NCBI RefSeq assembly: GCF_910578445.1
Contig: NZ_CAJTQC010000009.1
Span: forward strand, 1 to 47,127
From: an uncultured Duncaniella sp.
GTDB lineage: Bacteria; Bacteroidota; Bacteroidia; Bacteroidales; Muribaculaceae
Length of the DNA stretch: 47,127 bases
Direction: 5' to 3'
Shown in pieces: positions 1 through 7,307 of this stretch; position 1 is the stretch's first letter, and each line of letters starts with the position of its first letter. Below the pieces are notes generated by a model that worked only from the letters and a program-made list of their open reading frames with translations, did not search any database and was not told the origin of the DNA. The position numbers and the translations under genes are program-made.

Positions 1-59
1 CCTTAGTAACTACTTCCTATTTTTATTTTTGCCCAAAACGTTTAGGACAATATTGGTTA

Positions 60-93
60 AAAACTTCTTGTCTCCGGGTCGGTGGTGACGGAG
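60..93 (-). terminator. Probable terminator of the carbonic anhydrase gene
   Basis: On the minus strand a short bulged stem (CTCC/GGAG and GTC/GAC, 72-93) is followed by a T-run (complement of 60-64). It lies about 20 bases past the carbonic anhydrase stop. The rest of 1-112 shows nothing further that I recognise. Confidence 0.45.
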
Positions 94-112
94 GGAGGCT
101 TATTGTAATATT

Positions 113-652
113 TCAGATATTCTGTAGGAGTCCAGTGACTGAGTCCATGATGTATCCTCCGACCCTTACATCCTTCGCCATAAGAGGATGGTTGCGGATG
201 AGGTCGACCGTCTCGGCTACAGCTTCGGAGGTGTCGGTGAATCCGTGAAGCCAGCTGTTGAGGTCGATTCCGCAGTGGCGCATGAGCGAGATATGTTCTT
301 CGTCGATTCCACGTTTGCGCATGAGTTCGAGCATCTCTTCGGCATCCATGCCCTGCACTCCGCAGCCGGTATGTCCGATGACCATGATTTCGTTGACACC
401 GAGTTCGTAGACGGCGACGAGTAGCGAACGCATGGTGGAGTCGAATGGGTTTGTTATTGTCCCGCCGGCATTTTTAATCATTTTGACATCGCCGTTTCTG
501 ATGCCGAGGGCGGCGGGGAGGAGTTCGACAAGACGAGTGTCCATACAGGTCACTATGGCTATGCGTTTGTCGGGGTACTTGGAGGTCTGGTAACGGAGAT
601 AGCCTTCAGAGGCTACGAATTCGCGGTTATACCTTATGATTTCGTCTATCAT
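113..652 (-). CDS. Beta-class carbonic anhydrase
   Basis: The 179-residue product should interconvert CO2 and bicarbonate in the cytoplasm. The zinc-site signature of beta carbonic anhydrases is present: C-M-D-T-R near residue 36 (Cys plus the Asp-Arg dyad) and H-T-G-C near residue 94 (His and second Cys). The short length fits the compact archaeal/Cab-like clade rather than the roughly 220-residue plant/E. coli type. The start at 652 gives the usual N-terminal helix before the first zinc ligand. It is a single gene between its own terminator and the argC terminator, with a TAnnTTTG core about 66 bases upstream. Family assignment is firm; the physiological role (bicarbonate supply for carboxylations, which capnophilic gut Bacteroidales need) is inference. 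Confidence 0.93.
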   Translation of the reverse strand: MIDEIIRYNREFVASEGYLRYQTSKYPDKRIAIVTCMDTRLVELLPAALGIRNGDVKMIKNAGGTITNPFDSTMRSLLVAVYELGVNEIMVIGHTGCGVQGMDAEEMLELMRKRGIDEEHISLMRHCGIDLNSWLHGFTDTSEAVAETVDLIRNHPLMAKDVRVGGYIMDSVTGLLQNI

Positions 653-717
653 AGCAGTGAGTTTTTAATATAATAATATAATTAGGTGTTGCTTAATCGG
701 ATATGGGTTTTAGGTTG

Positions 718-725
718 CAAATTTA
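718..725 (-). promoter_or_regulatory. Promoter -7 core for carbonic anhydrase
   Basis: On the minus strand this reads TAAATTTG, an exact TAnnTTTG Bacteroidetes core, giving a leader of about 60 bases. The -33 region falls in the argC terminator stem and no TTG is seen there, so the support is partial. Confidence 0.45.
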
Positions 726-726
726 T

Positions 727-760
727 AAAAAAACAGAGTGCCACGGATTGTGACACTCTG
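727..760 (-). terminator. Terminator of argC
   Basis: CAGAGTG (734-740) pairs with CACTCTG (754-760); on the minus strand the stem is followed by a run of seven T (complement of 727-733). It lies 36 bases past the argC stop. Confidence 0.8.
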
Positions 761-795
761 AAAAAATCGGTATGTTTCACATTGTTTTCCTCCGA

Positions 796-1767
796 TCAGA
801 ATGCAGCGGGTTTCATGGTGAGACCCGTAGTCTCCTGAAGGCCGAAAAGAAGGTTCATAGTGTGGACGGCGTTGCCCGCACCACCTTTGAGCAGATTGTC
901 GATCACAGCTGTGATGAGCACCTTGCCGTCGATTTTGTCGAGGTGGATGATGCACTTGTTGGTGTTGACGACATCTTTCAGGTCGGGAATCTTGGATGTG
1001 ATGAATGTGAAGTTGTGGTCAGCGAAATAGTCGCTGTAGAGCTTGATGATTTCGGGCAGATCGAGCGAGCAGTCGAGGTAGCTGACAGCCATGATGCCGC
1101 GCGAGAAGCAACCGCGCATCGGCAGCATGTGGATTTTAGAGTTGAAGCTCTGCTGCATCGCCTTGAGCGTCTGAAGAATTTCGGGCATCTGGGTGTGGGC
1201 GAACGGACGGTAGACGACCATGTTGTCGTTGCGCCACGCGTAGTGTGTGGTCGGGCGGTGTTCCGCGCCTTCGCTTGTCGCGCCGGTGATGACCGTAGTG
1301 TGGATGTCGGAGTTGAGCAGGAGGTTTTTGGCCAGCGGCATGAGCGAGAGTTCGACAGCCATAGCCACGCAGCCGGGGTTGGCTACATGGCGCGCACCGC
1401 GCACCATCGGTTTGCGGTTAAGCTCCGAGAGGCCGTAGACAAAGTCGTGAGTTCCGTCCTCGATGCGGTGGTCGCGTGCGAGGTCAATGATTTTGAGGTC
1501 TTCGGGTATGGTGTGGGTCTCGATGAATTCCCGAGTCTTTCCGGCAGGACGGCAACAGAAGAGGACATCGATGTTCTTGAGATCGAAGTTGCTTGAAAAG
1601 TTCATGTCGATTTCTCCGTGGAGTCCCTGATGGACATCGACGATGCGCTGTCCGCCGACAGTGCGCGAATGAACCCATTTCAGTTCGACATCGGGATGGT
1701 TGATAAGGATGCGGATGAGTTCGCCGGCAGCATAGCCTGAACCTCCGATTATGCCTACTTTGATCAT
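796..1767 (-). CDS. argC: N-acetyl-gamma-glutamyl-phosphate reductase
   Basis: This enzyme reduces N-acetylglutamyl phosphate to the semialdehyde with NADPH, the third step of arginine synthesis. The 323-residue protein opens with the Rossmann motif GIIGGSGYAAGELIRIL (residues 5-21) and carries the catalytic Cys in NPGCVA (near residue 132). Length and order match the family. In Bacteroidales argC is usually clustered with other arg genes; here it stands alone between gltX and carbonic anhydrase. No TAnnTTTG core is visible upstream; the 5' leader instead carries a five-unit heptamer array ending 11 bases before the start. A terminator hairpin follows the stop. Confidence 0.96.
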   Translation of the reverse strand: MIKVGIIGGSGYAAGELIRILINHPDVELKWVHSRTVGGQRIVDVHQGLHGEIDMNFSSNFDLKNIDVLFCCRPAGKTREFIETHTIPEDLKIIDLARDHRIEDGTHDFVYGLSELNRKPMVRGARHVANPGCVAMAVELSLMPLAKNLLLNSDIHTTVITGATSEGAEHRPTTHYAWRNDNMVVYRPFAHTQMPEILQTLKAMQQSFNSKIHMLPMRGCFSRGIMAVSYLDCSLDLPEIIKLYSDYFADHNFTFITSKIPDLKDVVNTNKCIIHLDKIDGKVLITAVIDNLLKGGAGNAVHTMNLLFGLQETTGLTMKPAAF

Positions 1768-1778
1768 GGATTTGATAT

Positions 1779-1823
1779 TTAAGGATTGAGTGTTGAGTGT
1801 TAAGGATTAAGTATTGTTAAGGA
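1779..1823 (-). repeat. Heptamer array in the argC leader
   Basis: Five contiguous heptamers on the plus strand (TTAAGGA, TTGAGTG, TTGAGTG, TTAAGGA, TTAAGTA; 1779-1813) and a spaced sixth (1817-1823) lie just upstream of the argC start at 1767. The same heptamer family recurs at 27194-27235. Confidence 0.75.
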
Positions 1824-1832
1824 GAAATGATG

Positions 1833-1857
1833 CTGTAGGGCCGCAGTGGCCCTACAG
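1833..1857 (-). terminator. Hairpin after gltX, likely terminator
   Basis: A perfect 10-bp stem, CTGTAGGGCC (1833-1842) with GGCCCTACAG (1848-1857), loop GCAGT, lies 12 bases past the gltX stop. There is no T-run, so it may end transcription inefficiently and let some read-through reach argC. Confidence 0.6.
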
Positions 1858-1868
1858 CTGTGAGTGAA

Positions 1869-3404
1869 TTAAGCTTCAGGAGCTTTGATGTTGTCGATGC
1901 CGCGCTGTATTCTGGCGATGGTCTCGTCGCGTCCGATAAGCTCGGTGATGTCGAAGATATGAGGGCCTTTGCATTCACCGACGAGGGTGAGGCGGAAGGC
2001 GTTCATCACGTTACCGAGATGGTAGCCCTTGGCTGCCACCCAGTCGAGCACCACAGGTTCAGCGCCTTTCGAGCTGAAGTCGGGGAGTGAGCGGAGCACT
2101 TCGATAAGCTCTGTGAGGATGGCCGGGGTGTCTTCTTTCCAGCGTTTCTTTATGTCCTTTTCGGCATAGGTCTCGGGAGCTGTGAAGAAGAACTTGGCCT
2201 GGTCCCAGAGGTCGGCGACGAAATTGATGCGGCCTTTCACGAGTGAGACAACGCGGGCGATGTAATCGTCGGAGAAATCGCCGGCGTTCACGCCGTGGGC
2301 TTCGAGGACGGGGCGGAAGAGGCGTGCCAGCTCGTCGTCGGGTGTGGTCTGGAGATATTCGTGGTTGAACCAGCGGCCCTTGTCGAAGGCGAACTTAGCG
2401 CCCGAACGCGAGCAGTGGTCGAACGAGAATTTGGAAATCAGCTCGTCCATCGACATGATTTCGGTGTCGTCGCCCGGATTCCATCCGAGAAGGGCGAGGA
2501 AGTTGATGACGGCTTCGGGGAGGTAGCCCGACTCGCGGTAGCCCGACGAAACAGCGCCTGTCTTGGGGTCGGTCCATTCGAGAGGGAACACGGGGAAGCC
2601 GAGGCGGTCGCCGTCGCGCTTCGAGAGCTTGCCTTTGCCGTCGGGCTTGAGCAGAAGGGGGAGGTGGACGAATTCAGGACGGGTGTCGGCCCAGCCGAAA
2701 GCCTCGTAGAGAAGCACGTGGAGCGGAGCCGAAGGCAGCCATTCCTCACCACGGATGACGTGGGACACTTCCATCAGATGGTCGTCGACAATGTTGGCGA
2801 GGTGATAGGTGGGAAGGTCGTCGGCGCTCTTGTAGAGCACTTTGTCATCGAGAATCGACGAGTTGATGGTGACCTTTCCGCGCAGAAGGTCGTTGACCTC
2901 CACGTCGCGTCCCGGTTCGATGAGGAAACGCACCACGTAGGGAGTACCCTCGTCCATCAGCCGCTTCACCTCTTCGGCCGGCATCGAAAGGGAGTTGCGC
3001 ATGTTCATGCGTGTCGATGCGTCATACTGGAAATTAGGCGTTGCGGCGCGTGCGGCTTCGAGTTCCTCGGGGGTGTCGAAGGCGATGTAGGCGCGTCCGG
3101 CGTCGAGGAGCTGTCTGACATGTGTGCGGTATATGTCGCGGCGTTCACTCTGCTTGTAAGGGCCGTAAGCGCCACCTTCGCGGACACCTTCGTCAATTTT
3201 GATTCCGAGCCATGCGAGCGACTCGTTGATATAGTCCTCTGCGCCCGGGACGAAGCGGTTGGAATCGGTGTCCTCGATGCGGAGAATCATGTCGCCGCCG
3301 TTGCGACGGGCGAAAAGATAGTTGTAAAGCGCTGTGCGGACACCTCCGATGTGGAGCGGGCCTGTTGGAGAGGGAGCGAAACGTACTCTTACTTTGCGGT
3401 TCAT
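1869..3404 (-). CDS. gltX: Glutamate-tRNA ligase
   Basis: A class I aminoacyl-tRNA synthetase that charges tRNA(Glu). The 511-residue protein has the HIGH-type motif in SPTGPLHIGGVRTALYN (about residues 12-28) and the KMSKS-type loop as KLSKRDG (near residue 258), followed by the all-helical anticodon-binding part. This is the normal full length for the discriminating/non-discriminating GluRS family. The start at 3404 puts RVRFAPSPTGP at the expected distance from the N-terminus. A good minus-strand promoter lies 31 bases upstream, and a hairpin follows the stop. It is divergent from the RNA/rex unit across a 317-bp spacer. Confidence 0.97.
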   Translation of the reverse strand: MNRKVRVRFAPSPTGPLHIGGVRTALYNYLFARRNGGDMILRIEDTDSNRFVPGAEDYINESLAWLGIKIDEGVREGGAYGPYKQSERRDIYRTHVRQLLDAGRAYIAFDTPEELEAARAATPNFQYDASTRMNMRNSLSMPAEEVKRLMDEGTPYVVRFLIEPGRDVEVNDLLRGKVTINSSILDDKVLYKSADDLPTYHLANIVDDHLMEVSHVIRGEEWLPSAPLHVLLYEAFGWADTRPEFVHLPLLLKPDGKGKLSKRDGDRLGFPVFPLEWTDPKTGAVSSGYRESGYLPEAVINFLALLGWNPGDDTEIMSMDELISKFSFDHCSRSGAKFAFDKGRWFNHEYLQTTPDDELARLFRPVLEAHGVNAGDFSDDYIARVVSLVKGRINFVADLWDQAKFFFTAPETYAEKDIKKRWKEDTPAILTELIEVLRSLPDFSSKGAEPVVLDWVAAKGYHLGNVMNAFRLTLVGECKGPHIFDITELIGRDETIARIQRGIDNIKAPEA

Positions 3405-3434
3405 GTCGTGAAAATTGATTGCTTATTTTTACGG

Positions 3435-3465
3435 CAAAATTATGAAATTTTTTGCGAGATGCAAA
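3435..3465 (-). promoter_or_regulatory. Promoter for gltX
   Basis: On the minus strand TTTG (complement of 3462-3465) is followed after 19 bases by TAATTTTG (complement of 3435-3442). This matches the Bacteroidetes sigma consensus in both elements. Confidence 0.75.
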
Positions 3466-3483
3466 AAGGGTGCTGAATAGTTC

Positions 3484-3515
3484 TTTGGATAATAGGCGGA
3501 AAAGTTGTAATTTTG
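3484..3515 (+). promoter_or_regulatory. Promoter for the 3522-3700 RNA (and rex)
   Basis: TTTG (3484-3487), 20 bases, then TAATTTTG (3508-3515). The predicted start near 3522 lies five bases before the first base of the closing stem of the downstream structured RNA and about 200 bases before rex. Confidence 0.75.
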
Positions 3516-3521
3516 TCTCAG

Positions 3522-3700
3522 AGTCTGTTTGCTTTTCGGACTTTGAAATCTATGGAGGCCTGCAGTCCACGTTCGTGTCGCCTTCGCGGCGATAGCCGAC
3601 GGGTGGGACTTCGAGTCATGAACGCTCTCCTTCCACGTCCACTCTTAGAGCGTGAAAGCAAACATTTTCTCGGAAACAGAAGTTTACTTCTTGATTGAAT
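3522..3700 (+). ncRNA. Candidate structured RNA with 6S-like architecture
   Basis: The stretch between a good promoter and rex folds as a long closing stem, a wide bubble, an apical arm and a hairpin on the 3' side of the bubble. The closing stem is GTTTGCTTTT/GAAAGCAAAC (3527-3536 with 3654-3663; last pair T-G). The apical arm is AGTCCAC/GTGGGACT (3564-3570 with 3603-3610, one bulged G) topped by TCGCC/GGCGA (3578-3582 with 3588-3592). The 3'-side hairpin is ACGCTCT/AGAGCGT (3622-3628 with 3647-3653) and abuts the closing stem. A short hairpin AGAAG/CTTCT (3678-3682 with 3687-3691) follows. This is the general shape of 6S RNA, the RNA polymerase decoy. No convincing reading frame fits. Alternative: a cis-acting leader of rex, since GGACT (3538-3542) can also pair with AGTCC (3564-3568). 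I cannot confirm the family by eye. Confidence 0.5.
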
Positions 3701-3721
3701 GACTAAAACACGATTGCCTTA

Positions 3722-4351
3722 ATGGAGACGACAGCACCATACGTACCGGAACCGGCCATACGCCGCCTGCCGTGGTATCTCGCCTGCGTGTCGCGTCTGA
3801 GAGCGGAAGGTGTCGAGTATGTCTCCTCGACGGCCATTTCCCATCAGCTCAACGTCGACTCGTCGCAGATAGCGAAGGATTTGTCGTATCTCAACATCAA
3901 GGGTAAGACACGCATAGGCTATGAGGTGAAGGAGCTTGAACGCGGTCTGCTCGATTTCCTCGGTTTTCATCGCGAGCACAATGCGGTGATGATGGGGGTC
4001 GGCAGTCTCGGTGCGGCACTCATGGCCGACTCCGGCCTTTCGCGCTACGGGCTTAACATCGTAGCCGGGTTCGATGTCAATCCCGATGTCGTCGGTACGC
4101 GGTTGGGTGGCAAACCGATCTATGATTATTCGGAGCTTGAACGCCGCGTCAGGGAGCTTGACGCCGAAATCGCGGTCATCGCAGTCCCGGTGGAAAGCGC
4201 TGCGGAAGTCGCTCAGAAGTGTGTCGATGCCGGAATAAAGGCGCTCTGGAACTTCACACCTTTCCATATCAAGACATCGCCGGCGGTGGCTATACAGAAC
4301 ACCTCGATCTATGCGCATCTCGCGGTGATGTATAACCGTATGCCAAAATGA
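3722..4351 (+). CDS. rex: Redox-sensing transcriptional repressor Rex
   Basis: Rex binds operators when NADH/NAD+ is low and releases them when NADH accumulates, controlling fermentative and respiratory genes. The 209-residue protein has the N-terminal winged helix (about residues 10-75, with the family's S-S-Q-I-A-K-D-L recognition helix at 47-54), then the Rossmann domain with GVGSLG (92-97) and the FNP/FTPFH region near the C-terminus. Length is typical. It starts at 3722 and its stop overlaps the next start in ATGA, so the FAH-like gene is translationally coupled. The 200-base upstream transcript contains the structured RNA. I found only half-sites of the known Rex operator (TTGTGA/TTCACA) in the window, so no target is assigned. 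Confidence 0.93.
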   Translation: METTAPYVPEPAIRRLPWYLACVSRLRAEGVEYVSSTAISHQLNVDSSQIAKDLSYLNIKGKTRIGYEVKELERGLLDFLGFHREHNAVMMGVGSLGAALMADSGLSRYGLNIVAGFDVNPDVVGTRLGGKPIYDYSELERRVRELDAEIAVIAVPVESAAEVAQKCVDAGIKALWNFTPFHIKTSPAVAIQNTSIYAHLAVMYNRMPK

Positions 4352-4896
4352 AAATAATCCGTCTCGTTTCGTTATCATCCTCTCCCGATATTGATATTCA
4401 TCCCGATTCGGCCCTGATTCTTCCGGGCCGTCCTCTCTTTATGCCCGAATGGGGCGAGGGTTGGGTGGCGTCATTGCATCCTTCGGTCAAAATCGGCCGT
4501 CTCGGCAAGAACATAGCACGAAAGTTTGCGTCGCGCTACTATGACGGCATCAGTCTTTCGCTCCGTGTCAGTCTCAGGGAGCCGGCAGGGCTTGAGGGTG
4601 TGCTGTCGGGGATGGATTCGAGCCTTGTCAATGGTTCGTGGCTTCCGGCAGAGCATGCCTCGGAAGATATGAGGGTTCAGGTTGCGGTCTCGGATGAGAC
4701 TGTCGCTGAATCGGTTGCCGGGCCGATAGCTCAGACGGTCGATGAGGTCATTGCCAAAGTCAGTGAATACATGACACTGAAGATGGGCGATGTGGTCATG
4801 CTGCCTCCGGTTGCCGGCCCGATAGAGATTAAAGAGGGAGCGCGCATCACTGCCGCTCTCGACGGCGAGACCGTGATTGACCTGAGGATAGTCTGA
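4348..4896 (+). CDS. FAH-fold protein, possibly catalytically degenerate
   Basis: The 182-residue product resembles the core of the fumarylacetoacetate hydrolase superfamily (acylpyruvate hydrolases, decarboxylases, isomerases). Recognisable pieces are an HP-S-V-K-I-G-R-L-G-K segment (about 46-55), a Y-Y-D-G-I-S-L-S-L-R-V-S segment (64-75) and a GDVVMLPP segment near residue 147 that corresponds to the family's GD-(I/V)-(I/L) turn. Active members have acidic metal ligands at the first two places (typically PE-x-E-L and D-V-x-x-R-D); here PSVKIG and LRVSLRE lack most of them. It starts inside the rex stop codon, so the two are one operon. It ends before a strong bidirectional terminator. Superfamily call moderate, function unknown. 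Confidence 0.65.
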   Translation: MKIIRLVSLSSSPDIDIHPDSALILPGRPLFMPEWGEGWVASLHPSVKIGRLGKNIARKFASRYYDGISLSLRVSLREPAGLEGVLSGMDSSLVNGSWLPAEHASEDMRVQVAVSDETVAESVAGPIAQTVDEVIAKVSEYMTLKMGDVVMLPPVAGPIEIKEGARITAALDGETVIDLRIV

Positions 4897-4930
4897 GCCT
4901 CTGAAGCTTAACGGAGATTAGTAATATGTA

Positions 4931-4970
4931 TAACAAAAGTGGCGCTTTCAGTGAAGCGCCACTTTTGTTA
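4931..4970. terminator. Bidirectional terminator overlapping the M6 protease stop
   Basis: A perfect 17-bp stem, TAACAAAAGTGGCGCTT (4931-4947) with its complement at 4954-4970, and a six-base loop TCAGTG. The stop codon of the M6 gene (complement of 4948-4950) is in the loop, and the right arm encodes the protein's last residues. It serves the FAH-like gene on the plus strand and the M6 gene on the minus strand. Confidence 0.85.
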
Positions 4971-6741
4971 TGTGGTTTCCGACCCGGACTATGTAGAGTC
5001 CTGTGGGGAGGATGATTCGGCGGGAGTCGCCTTGATAGACCGGAGTGCCGGCGACGGTGTAGACTGATGCCGGGAGGTCTGACCCGCTGATGACGATGGC
5101 TTCGCCGCCTCTGACCGTGACTGCGTCGGGCGACATTACATTGTCGATGGCTGAATCGTCACTGTTTCCTGCCGTGAAGCGTATCAGACGGCCGTCGGTG
5201 CGGATGTTTGTGAGCGGATAGCCGGGATTGTTGTGTGACCATGACTTGAAACTGGGGCTCGGCGGGAGAGTATTGGCCGTGTATTCGGTGACGTTTGATG
5301 CGCCGGGGAACGGGTCGCTCGGGGATGCCGAGGGAGATGTTCGGGTGATGGCCTCCACGAGATCCACGCGCTGATGTGAGCGTGAGTTGTTGACGGTGTT
5401 GCTGAACCATATTTCTTTATCGTAGTCGATGTGCCAGACGAGCATGCCTTCTCCCCTCAGATAGTAATCCCAGCCCTCTTTTCGCCGGTTTTCAAAGAGG
5501 AAAAATTCATTTTCGGCATCGGTCTCGACAAGCAGGGCCGTGTTGGTGTCGGCAAGCGGTTCGAGCGTGTATTCACCGGGCTTGTCGATTACCTTAGGTT
5601 GCAGCCAACCGAGCGACATGCGTTCGAATGAAGAATAGAGTGGCGGGGTGCGCGAGTCGTTCAGATAGCACCCCACGTCGAGTACGCTCCAAGTGTCGGG
5701 TGTCAGGTATGTGAGATGGGAGTTTCCGGTGTAGTATAGGTCGGGGAGTCCCATGACATGGGAGAATTCGTGGCAGAATGTGCCTATGCCGTCCGGCTTG
5801 CCACCGTCAATTTCGTTTGAACAGGCATAGTGGTTGAGCAGGCAGCCGTTGTAGTATCTGTTCATCTCACCGACCTCCCAAGAGTGTGGCCACACGGTGT
5901 TGATGTCTTTTATGCTGCCTGACGATTCGCCACGCCCGGCATAGATGAGGTATATGTTGTCGATTTCGCCGTCCTTGTCGCAGTCATAGATTGAAAAATC
6001 GAAGCCTTGGGCGCTGAGGATGTCGCAGGCGTCGGGAATCATGTAGGAGGCATTGGCATCGTCGTAAGGCTCGTTGCTTCCGTAGTAGGCCTGAGTGTGG
6101 GGGAGGGTCACCGGCCCTACGACATCGAACTGCGGGGTGAACACCCCGTCGGACGATGCGATGAAGTAATCGCGTGCCGACCCGGTGGCGTTGTCACGAT
6201 TGAAGCCTTCAAGGTTGAGCAGGTCGCCGAAATATTCCTGCGGCATGGGAGTCGAGAATTTCACGTCGGTGTATTCTGCGAGGATTACCAGTCCGCGTGG
6301 AGAACCTGTGGTCGGAAACGTAGTTGTGCTCATGGATTCGGGTGCGCGTGACGATGCGCGTTTCCGACTGACGGAATGCCGTGGGGATGATGCGTCCGAC
6401 AGCGAGGCTTTTTCAATTAATGTCTCGCAGTCGAGTTTTTTGAGAAAAGCCACGGTCGCGGCCGTACGGAACTGAGGGTCGCAGGCCGCCACGCCGCTGC
6501 TGACCATCCTCCCGTTGTCGGCCGTCTCTGCAAAATAGAGCCTCGGTCCGTCGGCAACAAGCGGATAGCCATCGTCGGTCACAAAATAATGGAAACGTTC
6601 GTCGCCGACCATGCGGTAGGTGACAGTCGAGCCGTCGGGTAGGGTGGCGGTATGTCTCACGGGGCGTGCCGGAGAAGCGTTGAGGTTTATGGCGGAAAGT
6701 AGCAGCGTGGCTGCAAGCAGAAATCTATGTGATGATGTCAT
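4948..6741 (-). CDS. Secreted M6-family metalloprotease with C-terminal sorting tail
   Basis: The 597-residue protein is an extracellular zinc protease of the M6 (immune inhibitor A-like) family. A signal peptide (about 1-22, ending L-N-A-S-P) is followed by an N-terminal region of about 120 residues, then the catalytic domain with H324-E325-F-S-H328 and the downstream Asp334 in GLPD. Acidic D-x-D-x-D-G-E-like calcium-site sequence lies near 253-259. The last 60 residues (S-V-Y-T-V-A-G-T-P-V-Y, then P-T-G-L-Y-I-V-R-V) match the type A tail of type IX secretion substrates, so the cell surface or outside is the expected location. It is a single-gene unit, convergent with rex/FAH-like. Substrate unknown. 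Confidence 0.9.
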   Translation of the reverse strand: MTSSHRFLLAATLLLSAINLNASPARPVRHTATLPDGSTVTYRMVGDERFHYFVTDDGYPLVADGPRLYFAETADNGRMVSSGVAACDPQFRTAATVAFLKKLDCETLIEKASLSDASSPRHSVSRKRASSRAPESMSTTTFPTTGSPRGLVILAEYTDVKFSTPMPQEYFGDLLNLEGFNRDNATGSARDYFIASSDGVFTPQFDVVGPVTLPHTQAYYGSNEPYDDANASYMIPDACDILSAQGFDFSIYDCDKDGEIDNIYLIYAGRGESSGSIKDINTVWPHSWEVGEMNRYYNGCLLNHYACSNEIDGGKPDGIGTFCHEFSHVMGLPDLYYTGNSHLTYLTPDTWSVLDVGCYLNDSRTPPLYSSFERMSLGWLQPKVIDKPGEYTLEPLADTNTALLVETDAENEFFLFENRRKEGWDYYLRGEGMLVWHIDYDKEIWFSNTVNNSRSHQRVDLVEAITRTSPSASPSDPFPGASNVTEYTANTLPPSPSFKSWSHNNPGYPLTNIRTDGRLIRFTAGNSDDSAIDNVMSPDAVTVRGGEAIVISGSDLPASVYTVAGTPVYQGDSRRIILPTGLYIVRVGNHITKVALH

Positions 6742-7307
6742 GATGTAAAGATAGGGCTTTTTTGATTAATGATAAAAATAAATATGACGAAATCGGAAAA
6801 GGGGCAATGACTCGCCTGAGGCGACTCCGCTTTGTGACGGTCATCGGGCGAAACGCATCAATGATTTCGATCGGAAGACCGGCTGAGCGGCCGGAGAGCC
6901 GAATGTCATGGTCAACGGAGGTGTCAGTATCGGCGAGTAGCCCGTGTGGATTGAAGGACATCATTTATATTATATAGGTGGTAGATATTTTCTGATGTCT
7001 GCCGAGTTGCCGGCCCTGACCATAGAGGCCTTGCCTTTGAGGTGTGCCGACAAGAAATCGTCTTCGTTAATCGGACGCATTGCGACAGAGGGTGCGTTTG
7101 AACTTAGCGTGACTCTCGATGATATTTTATGTTAATTTTAGTATTTTGATGTTAATTATTGTGTTTTTCGCGAAATAAATTATTTTTTTTGAAAATAATC
7201 AGTAAATTAGCACACTAAAATCTATTTACCTATCCCTTCTCGCTGCGCGAGGCGGCTGCGGCCCCTGAAAAAGCGCAGTGAGCATTTTATCACCTTAAAC
7301 AACTGTT
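6742..7307. other. 566-bp divergent spacer, no gene assigned
   Basis: The spacer separates the M6 protease from the DUF349 gene. A weak core TATCTTTA on the minus strand (complement of 6746-6753) could serve the protease. A GC-richer middle part (about 6810-7130) has short open frames on both strands (6762-6977 plus, 6725-6964 minus, 6944-7135 plus) that match no family I know and could be remains of a gene. The part 7130-7220 is AT-rich as expected of a promoter, and CTCGC/GCGAG with CTGCGC/GCGCAG pairings sit in the DUF349 leader around 7235-7280. Confidence 0.4.

Noticed and set aside
2295..3476. Long plus-strand frame opposite gltX
   Set aside because: It is antisense to a complete gltX with all motifs, has no promoter-like start and shows the composition of a mirrored codon pattern. 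The same holds for long frames opposite argC, recQ, gpmI and nadB.
6725..7135. Short frames in the M6-DUF349 spacer
   Set aside because: They overlap on opposite strands, lack promoter cores in position and match no family. They are mentioned only as spacer content.
7150..7175. Possible Rex operator TTGTGTTTTTCGCGAA, and half-sites at 9353 and 24517
   Set aside because: None matches both halves of the known TTGTGA-n-TCACAA palindrome, so no Rex site is claimed.
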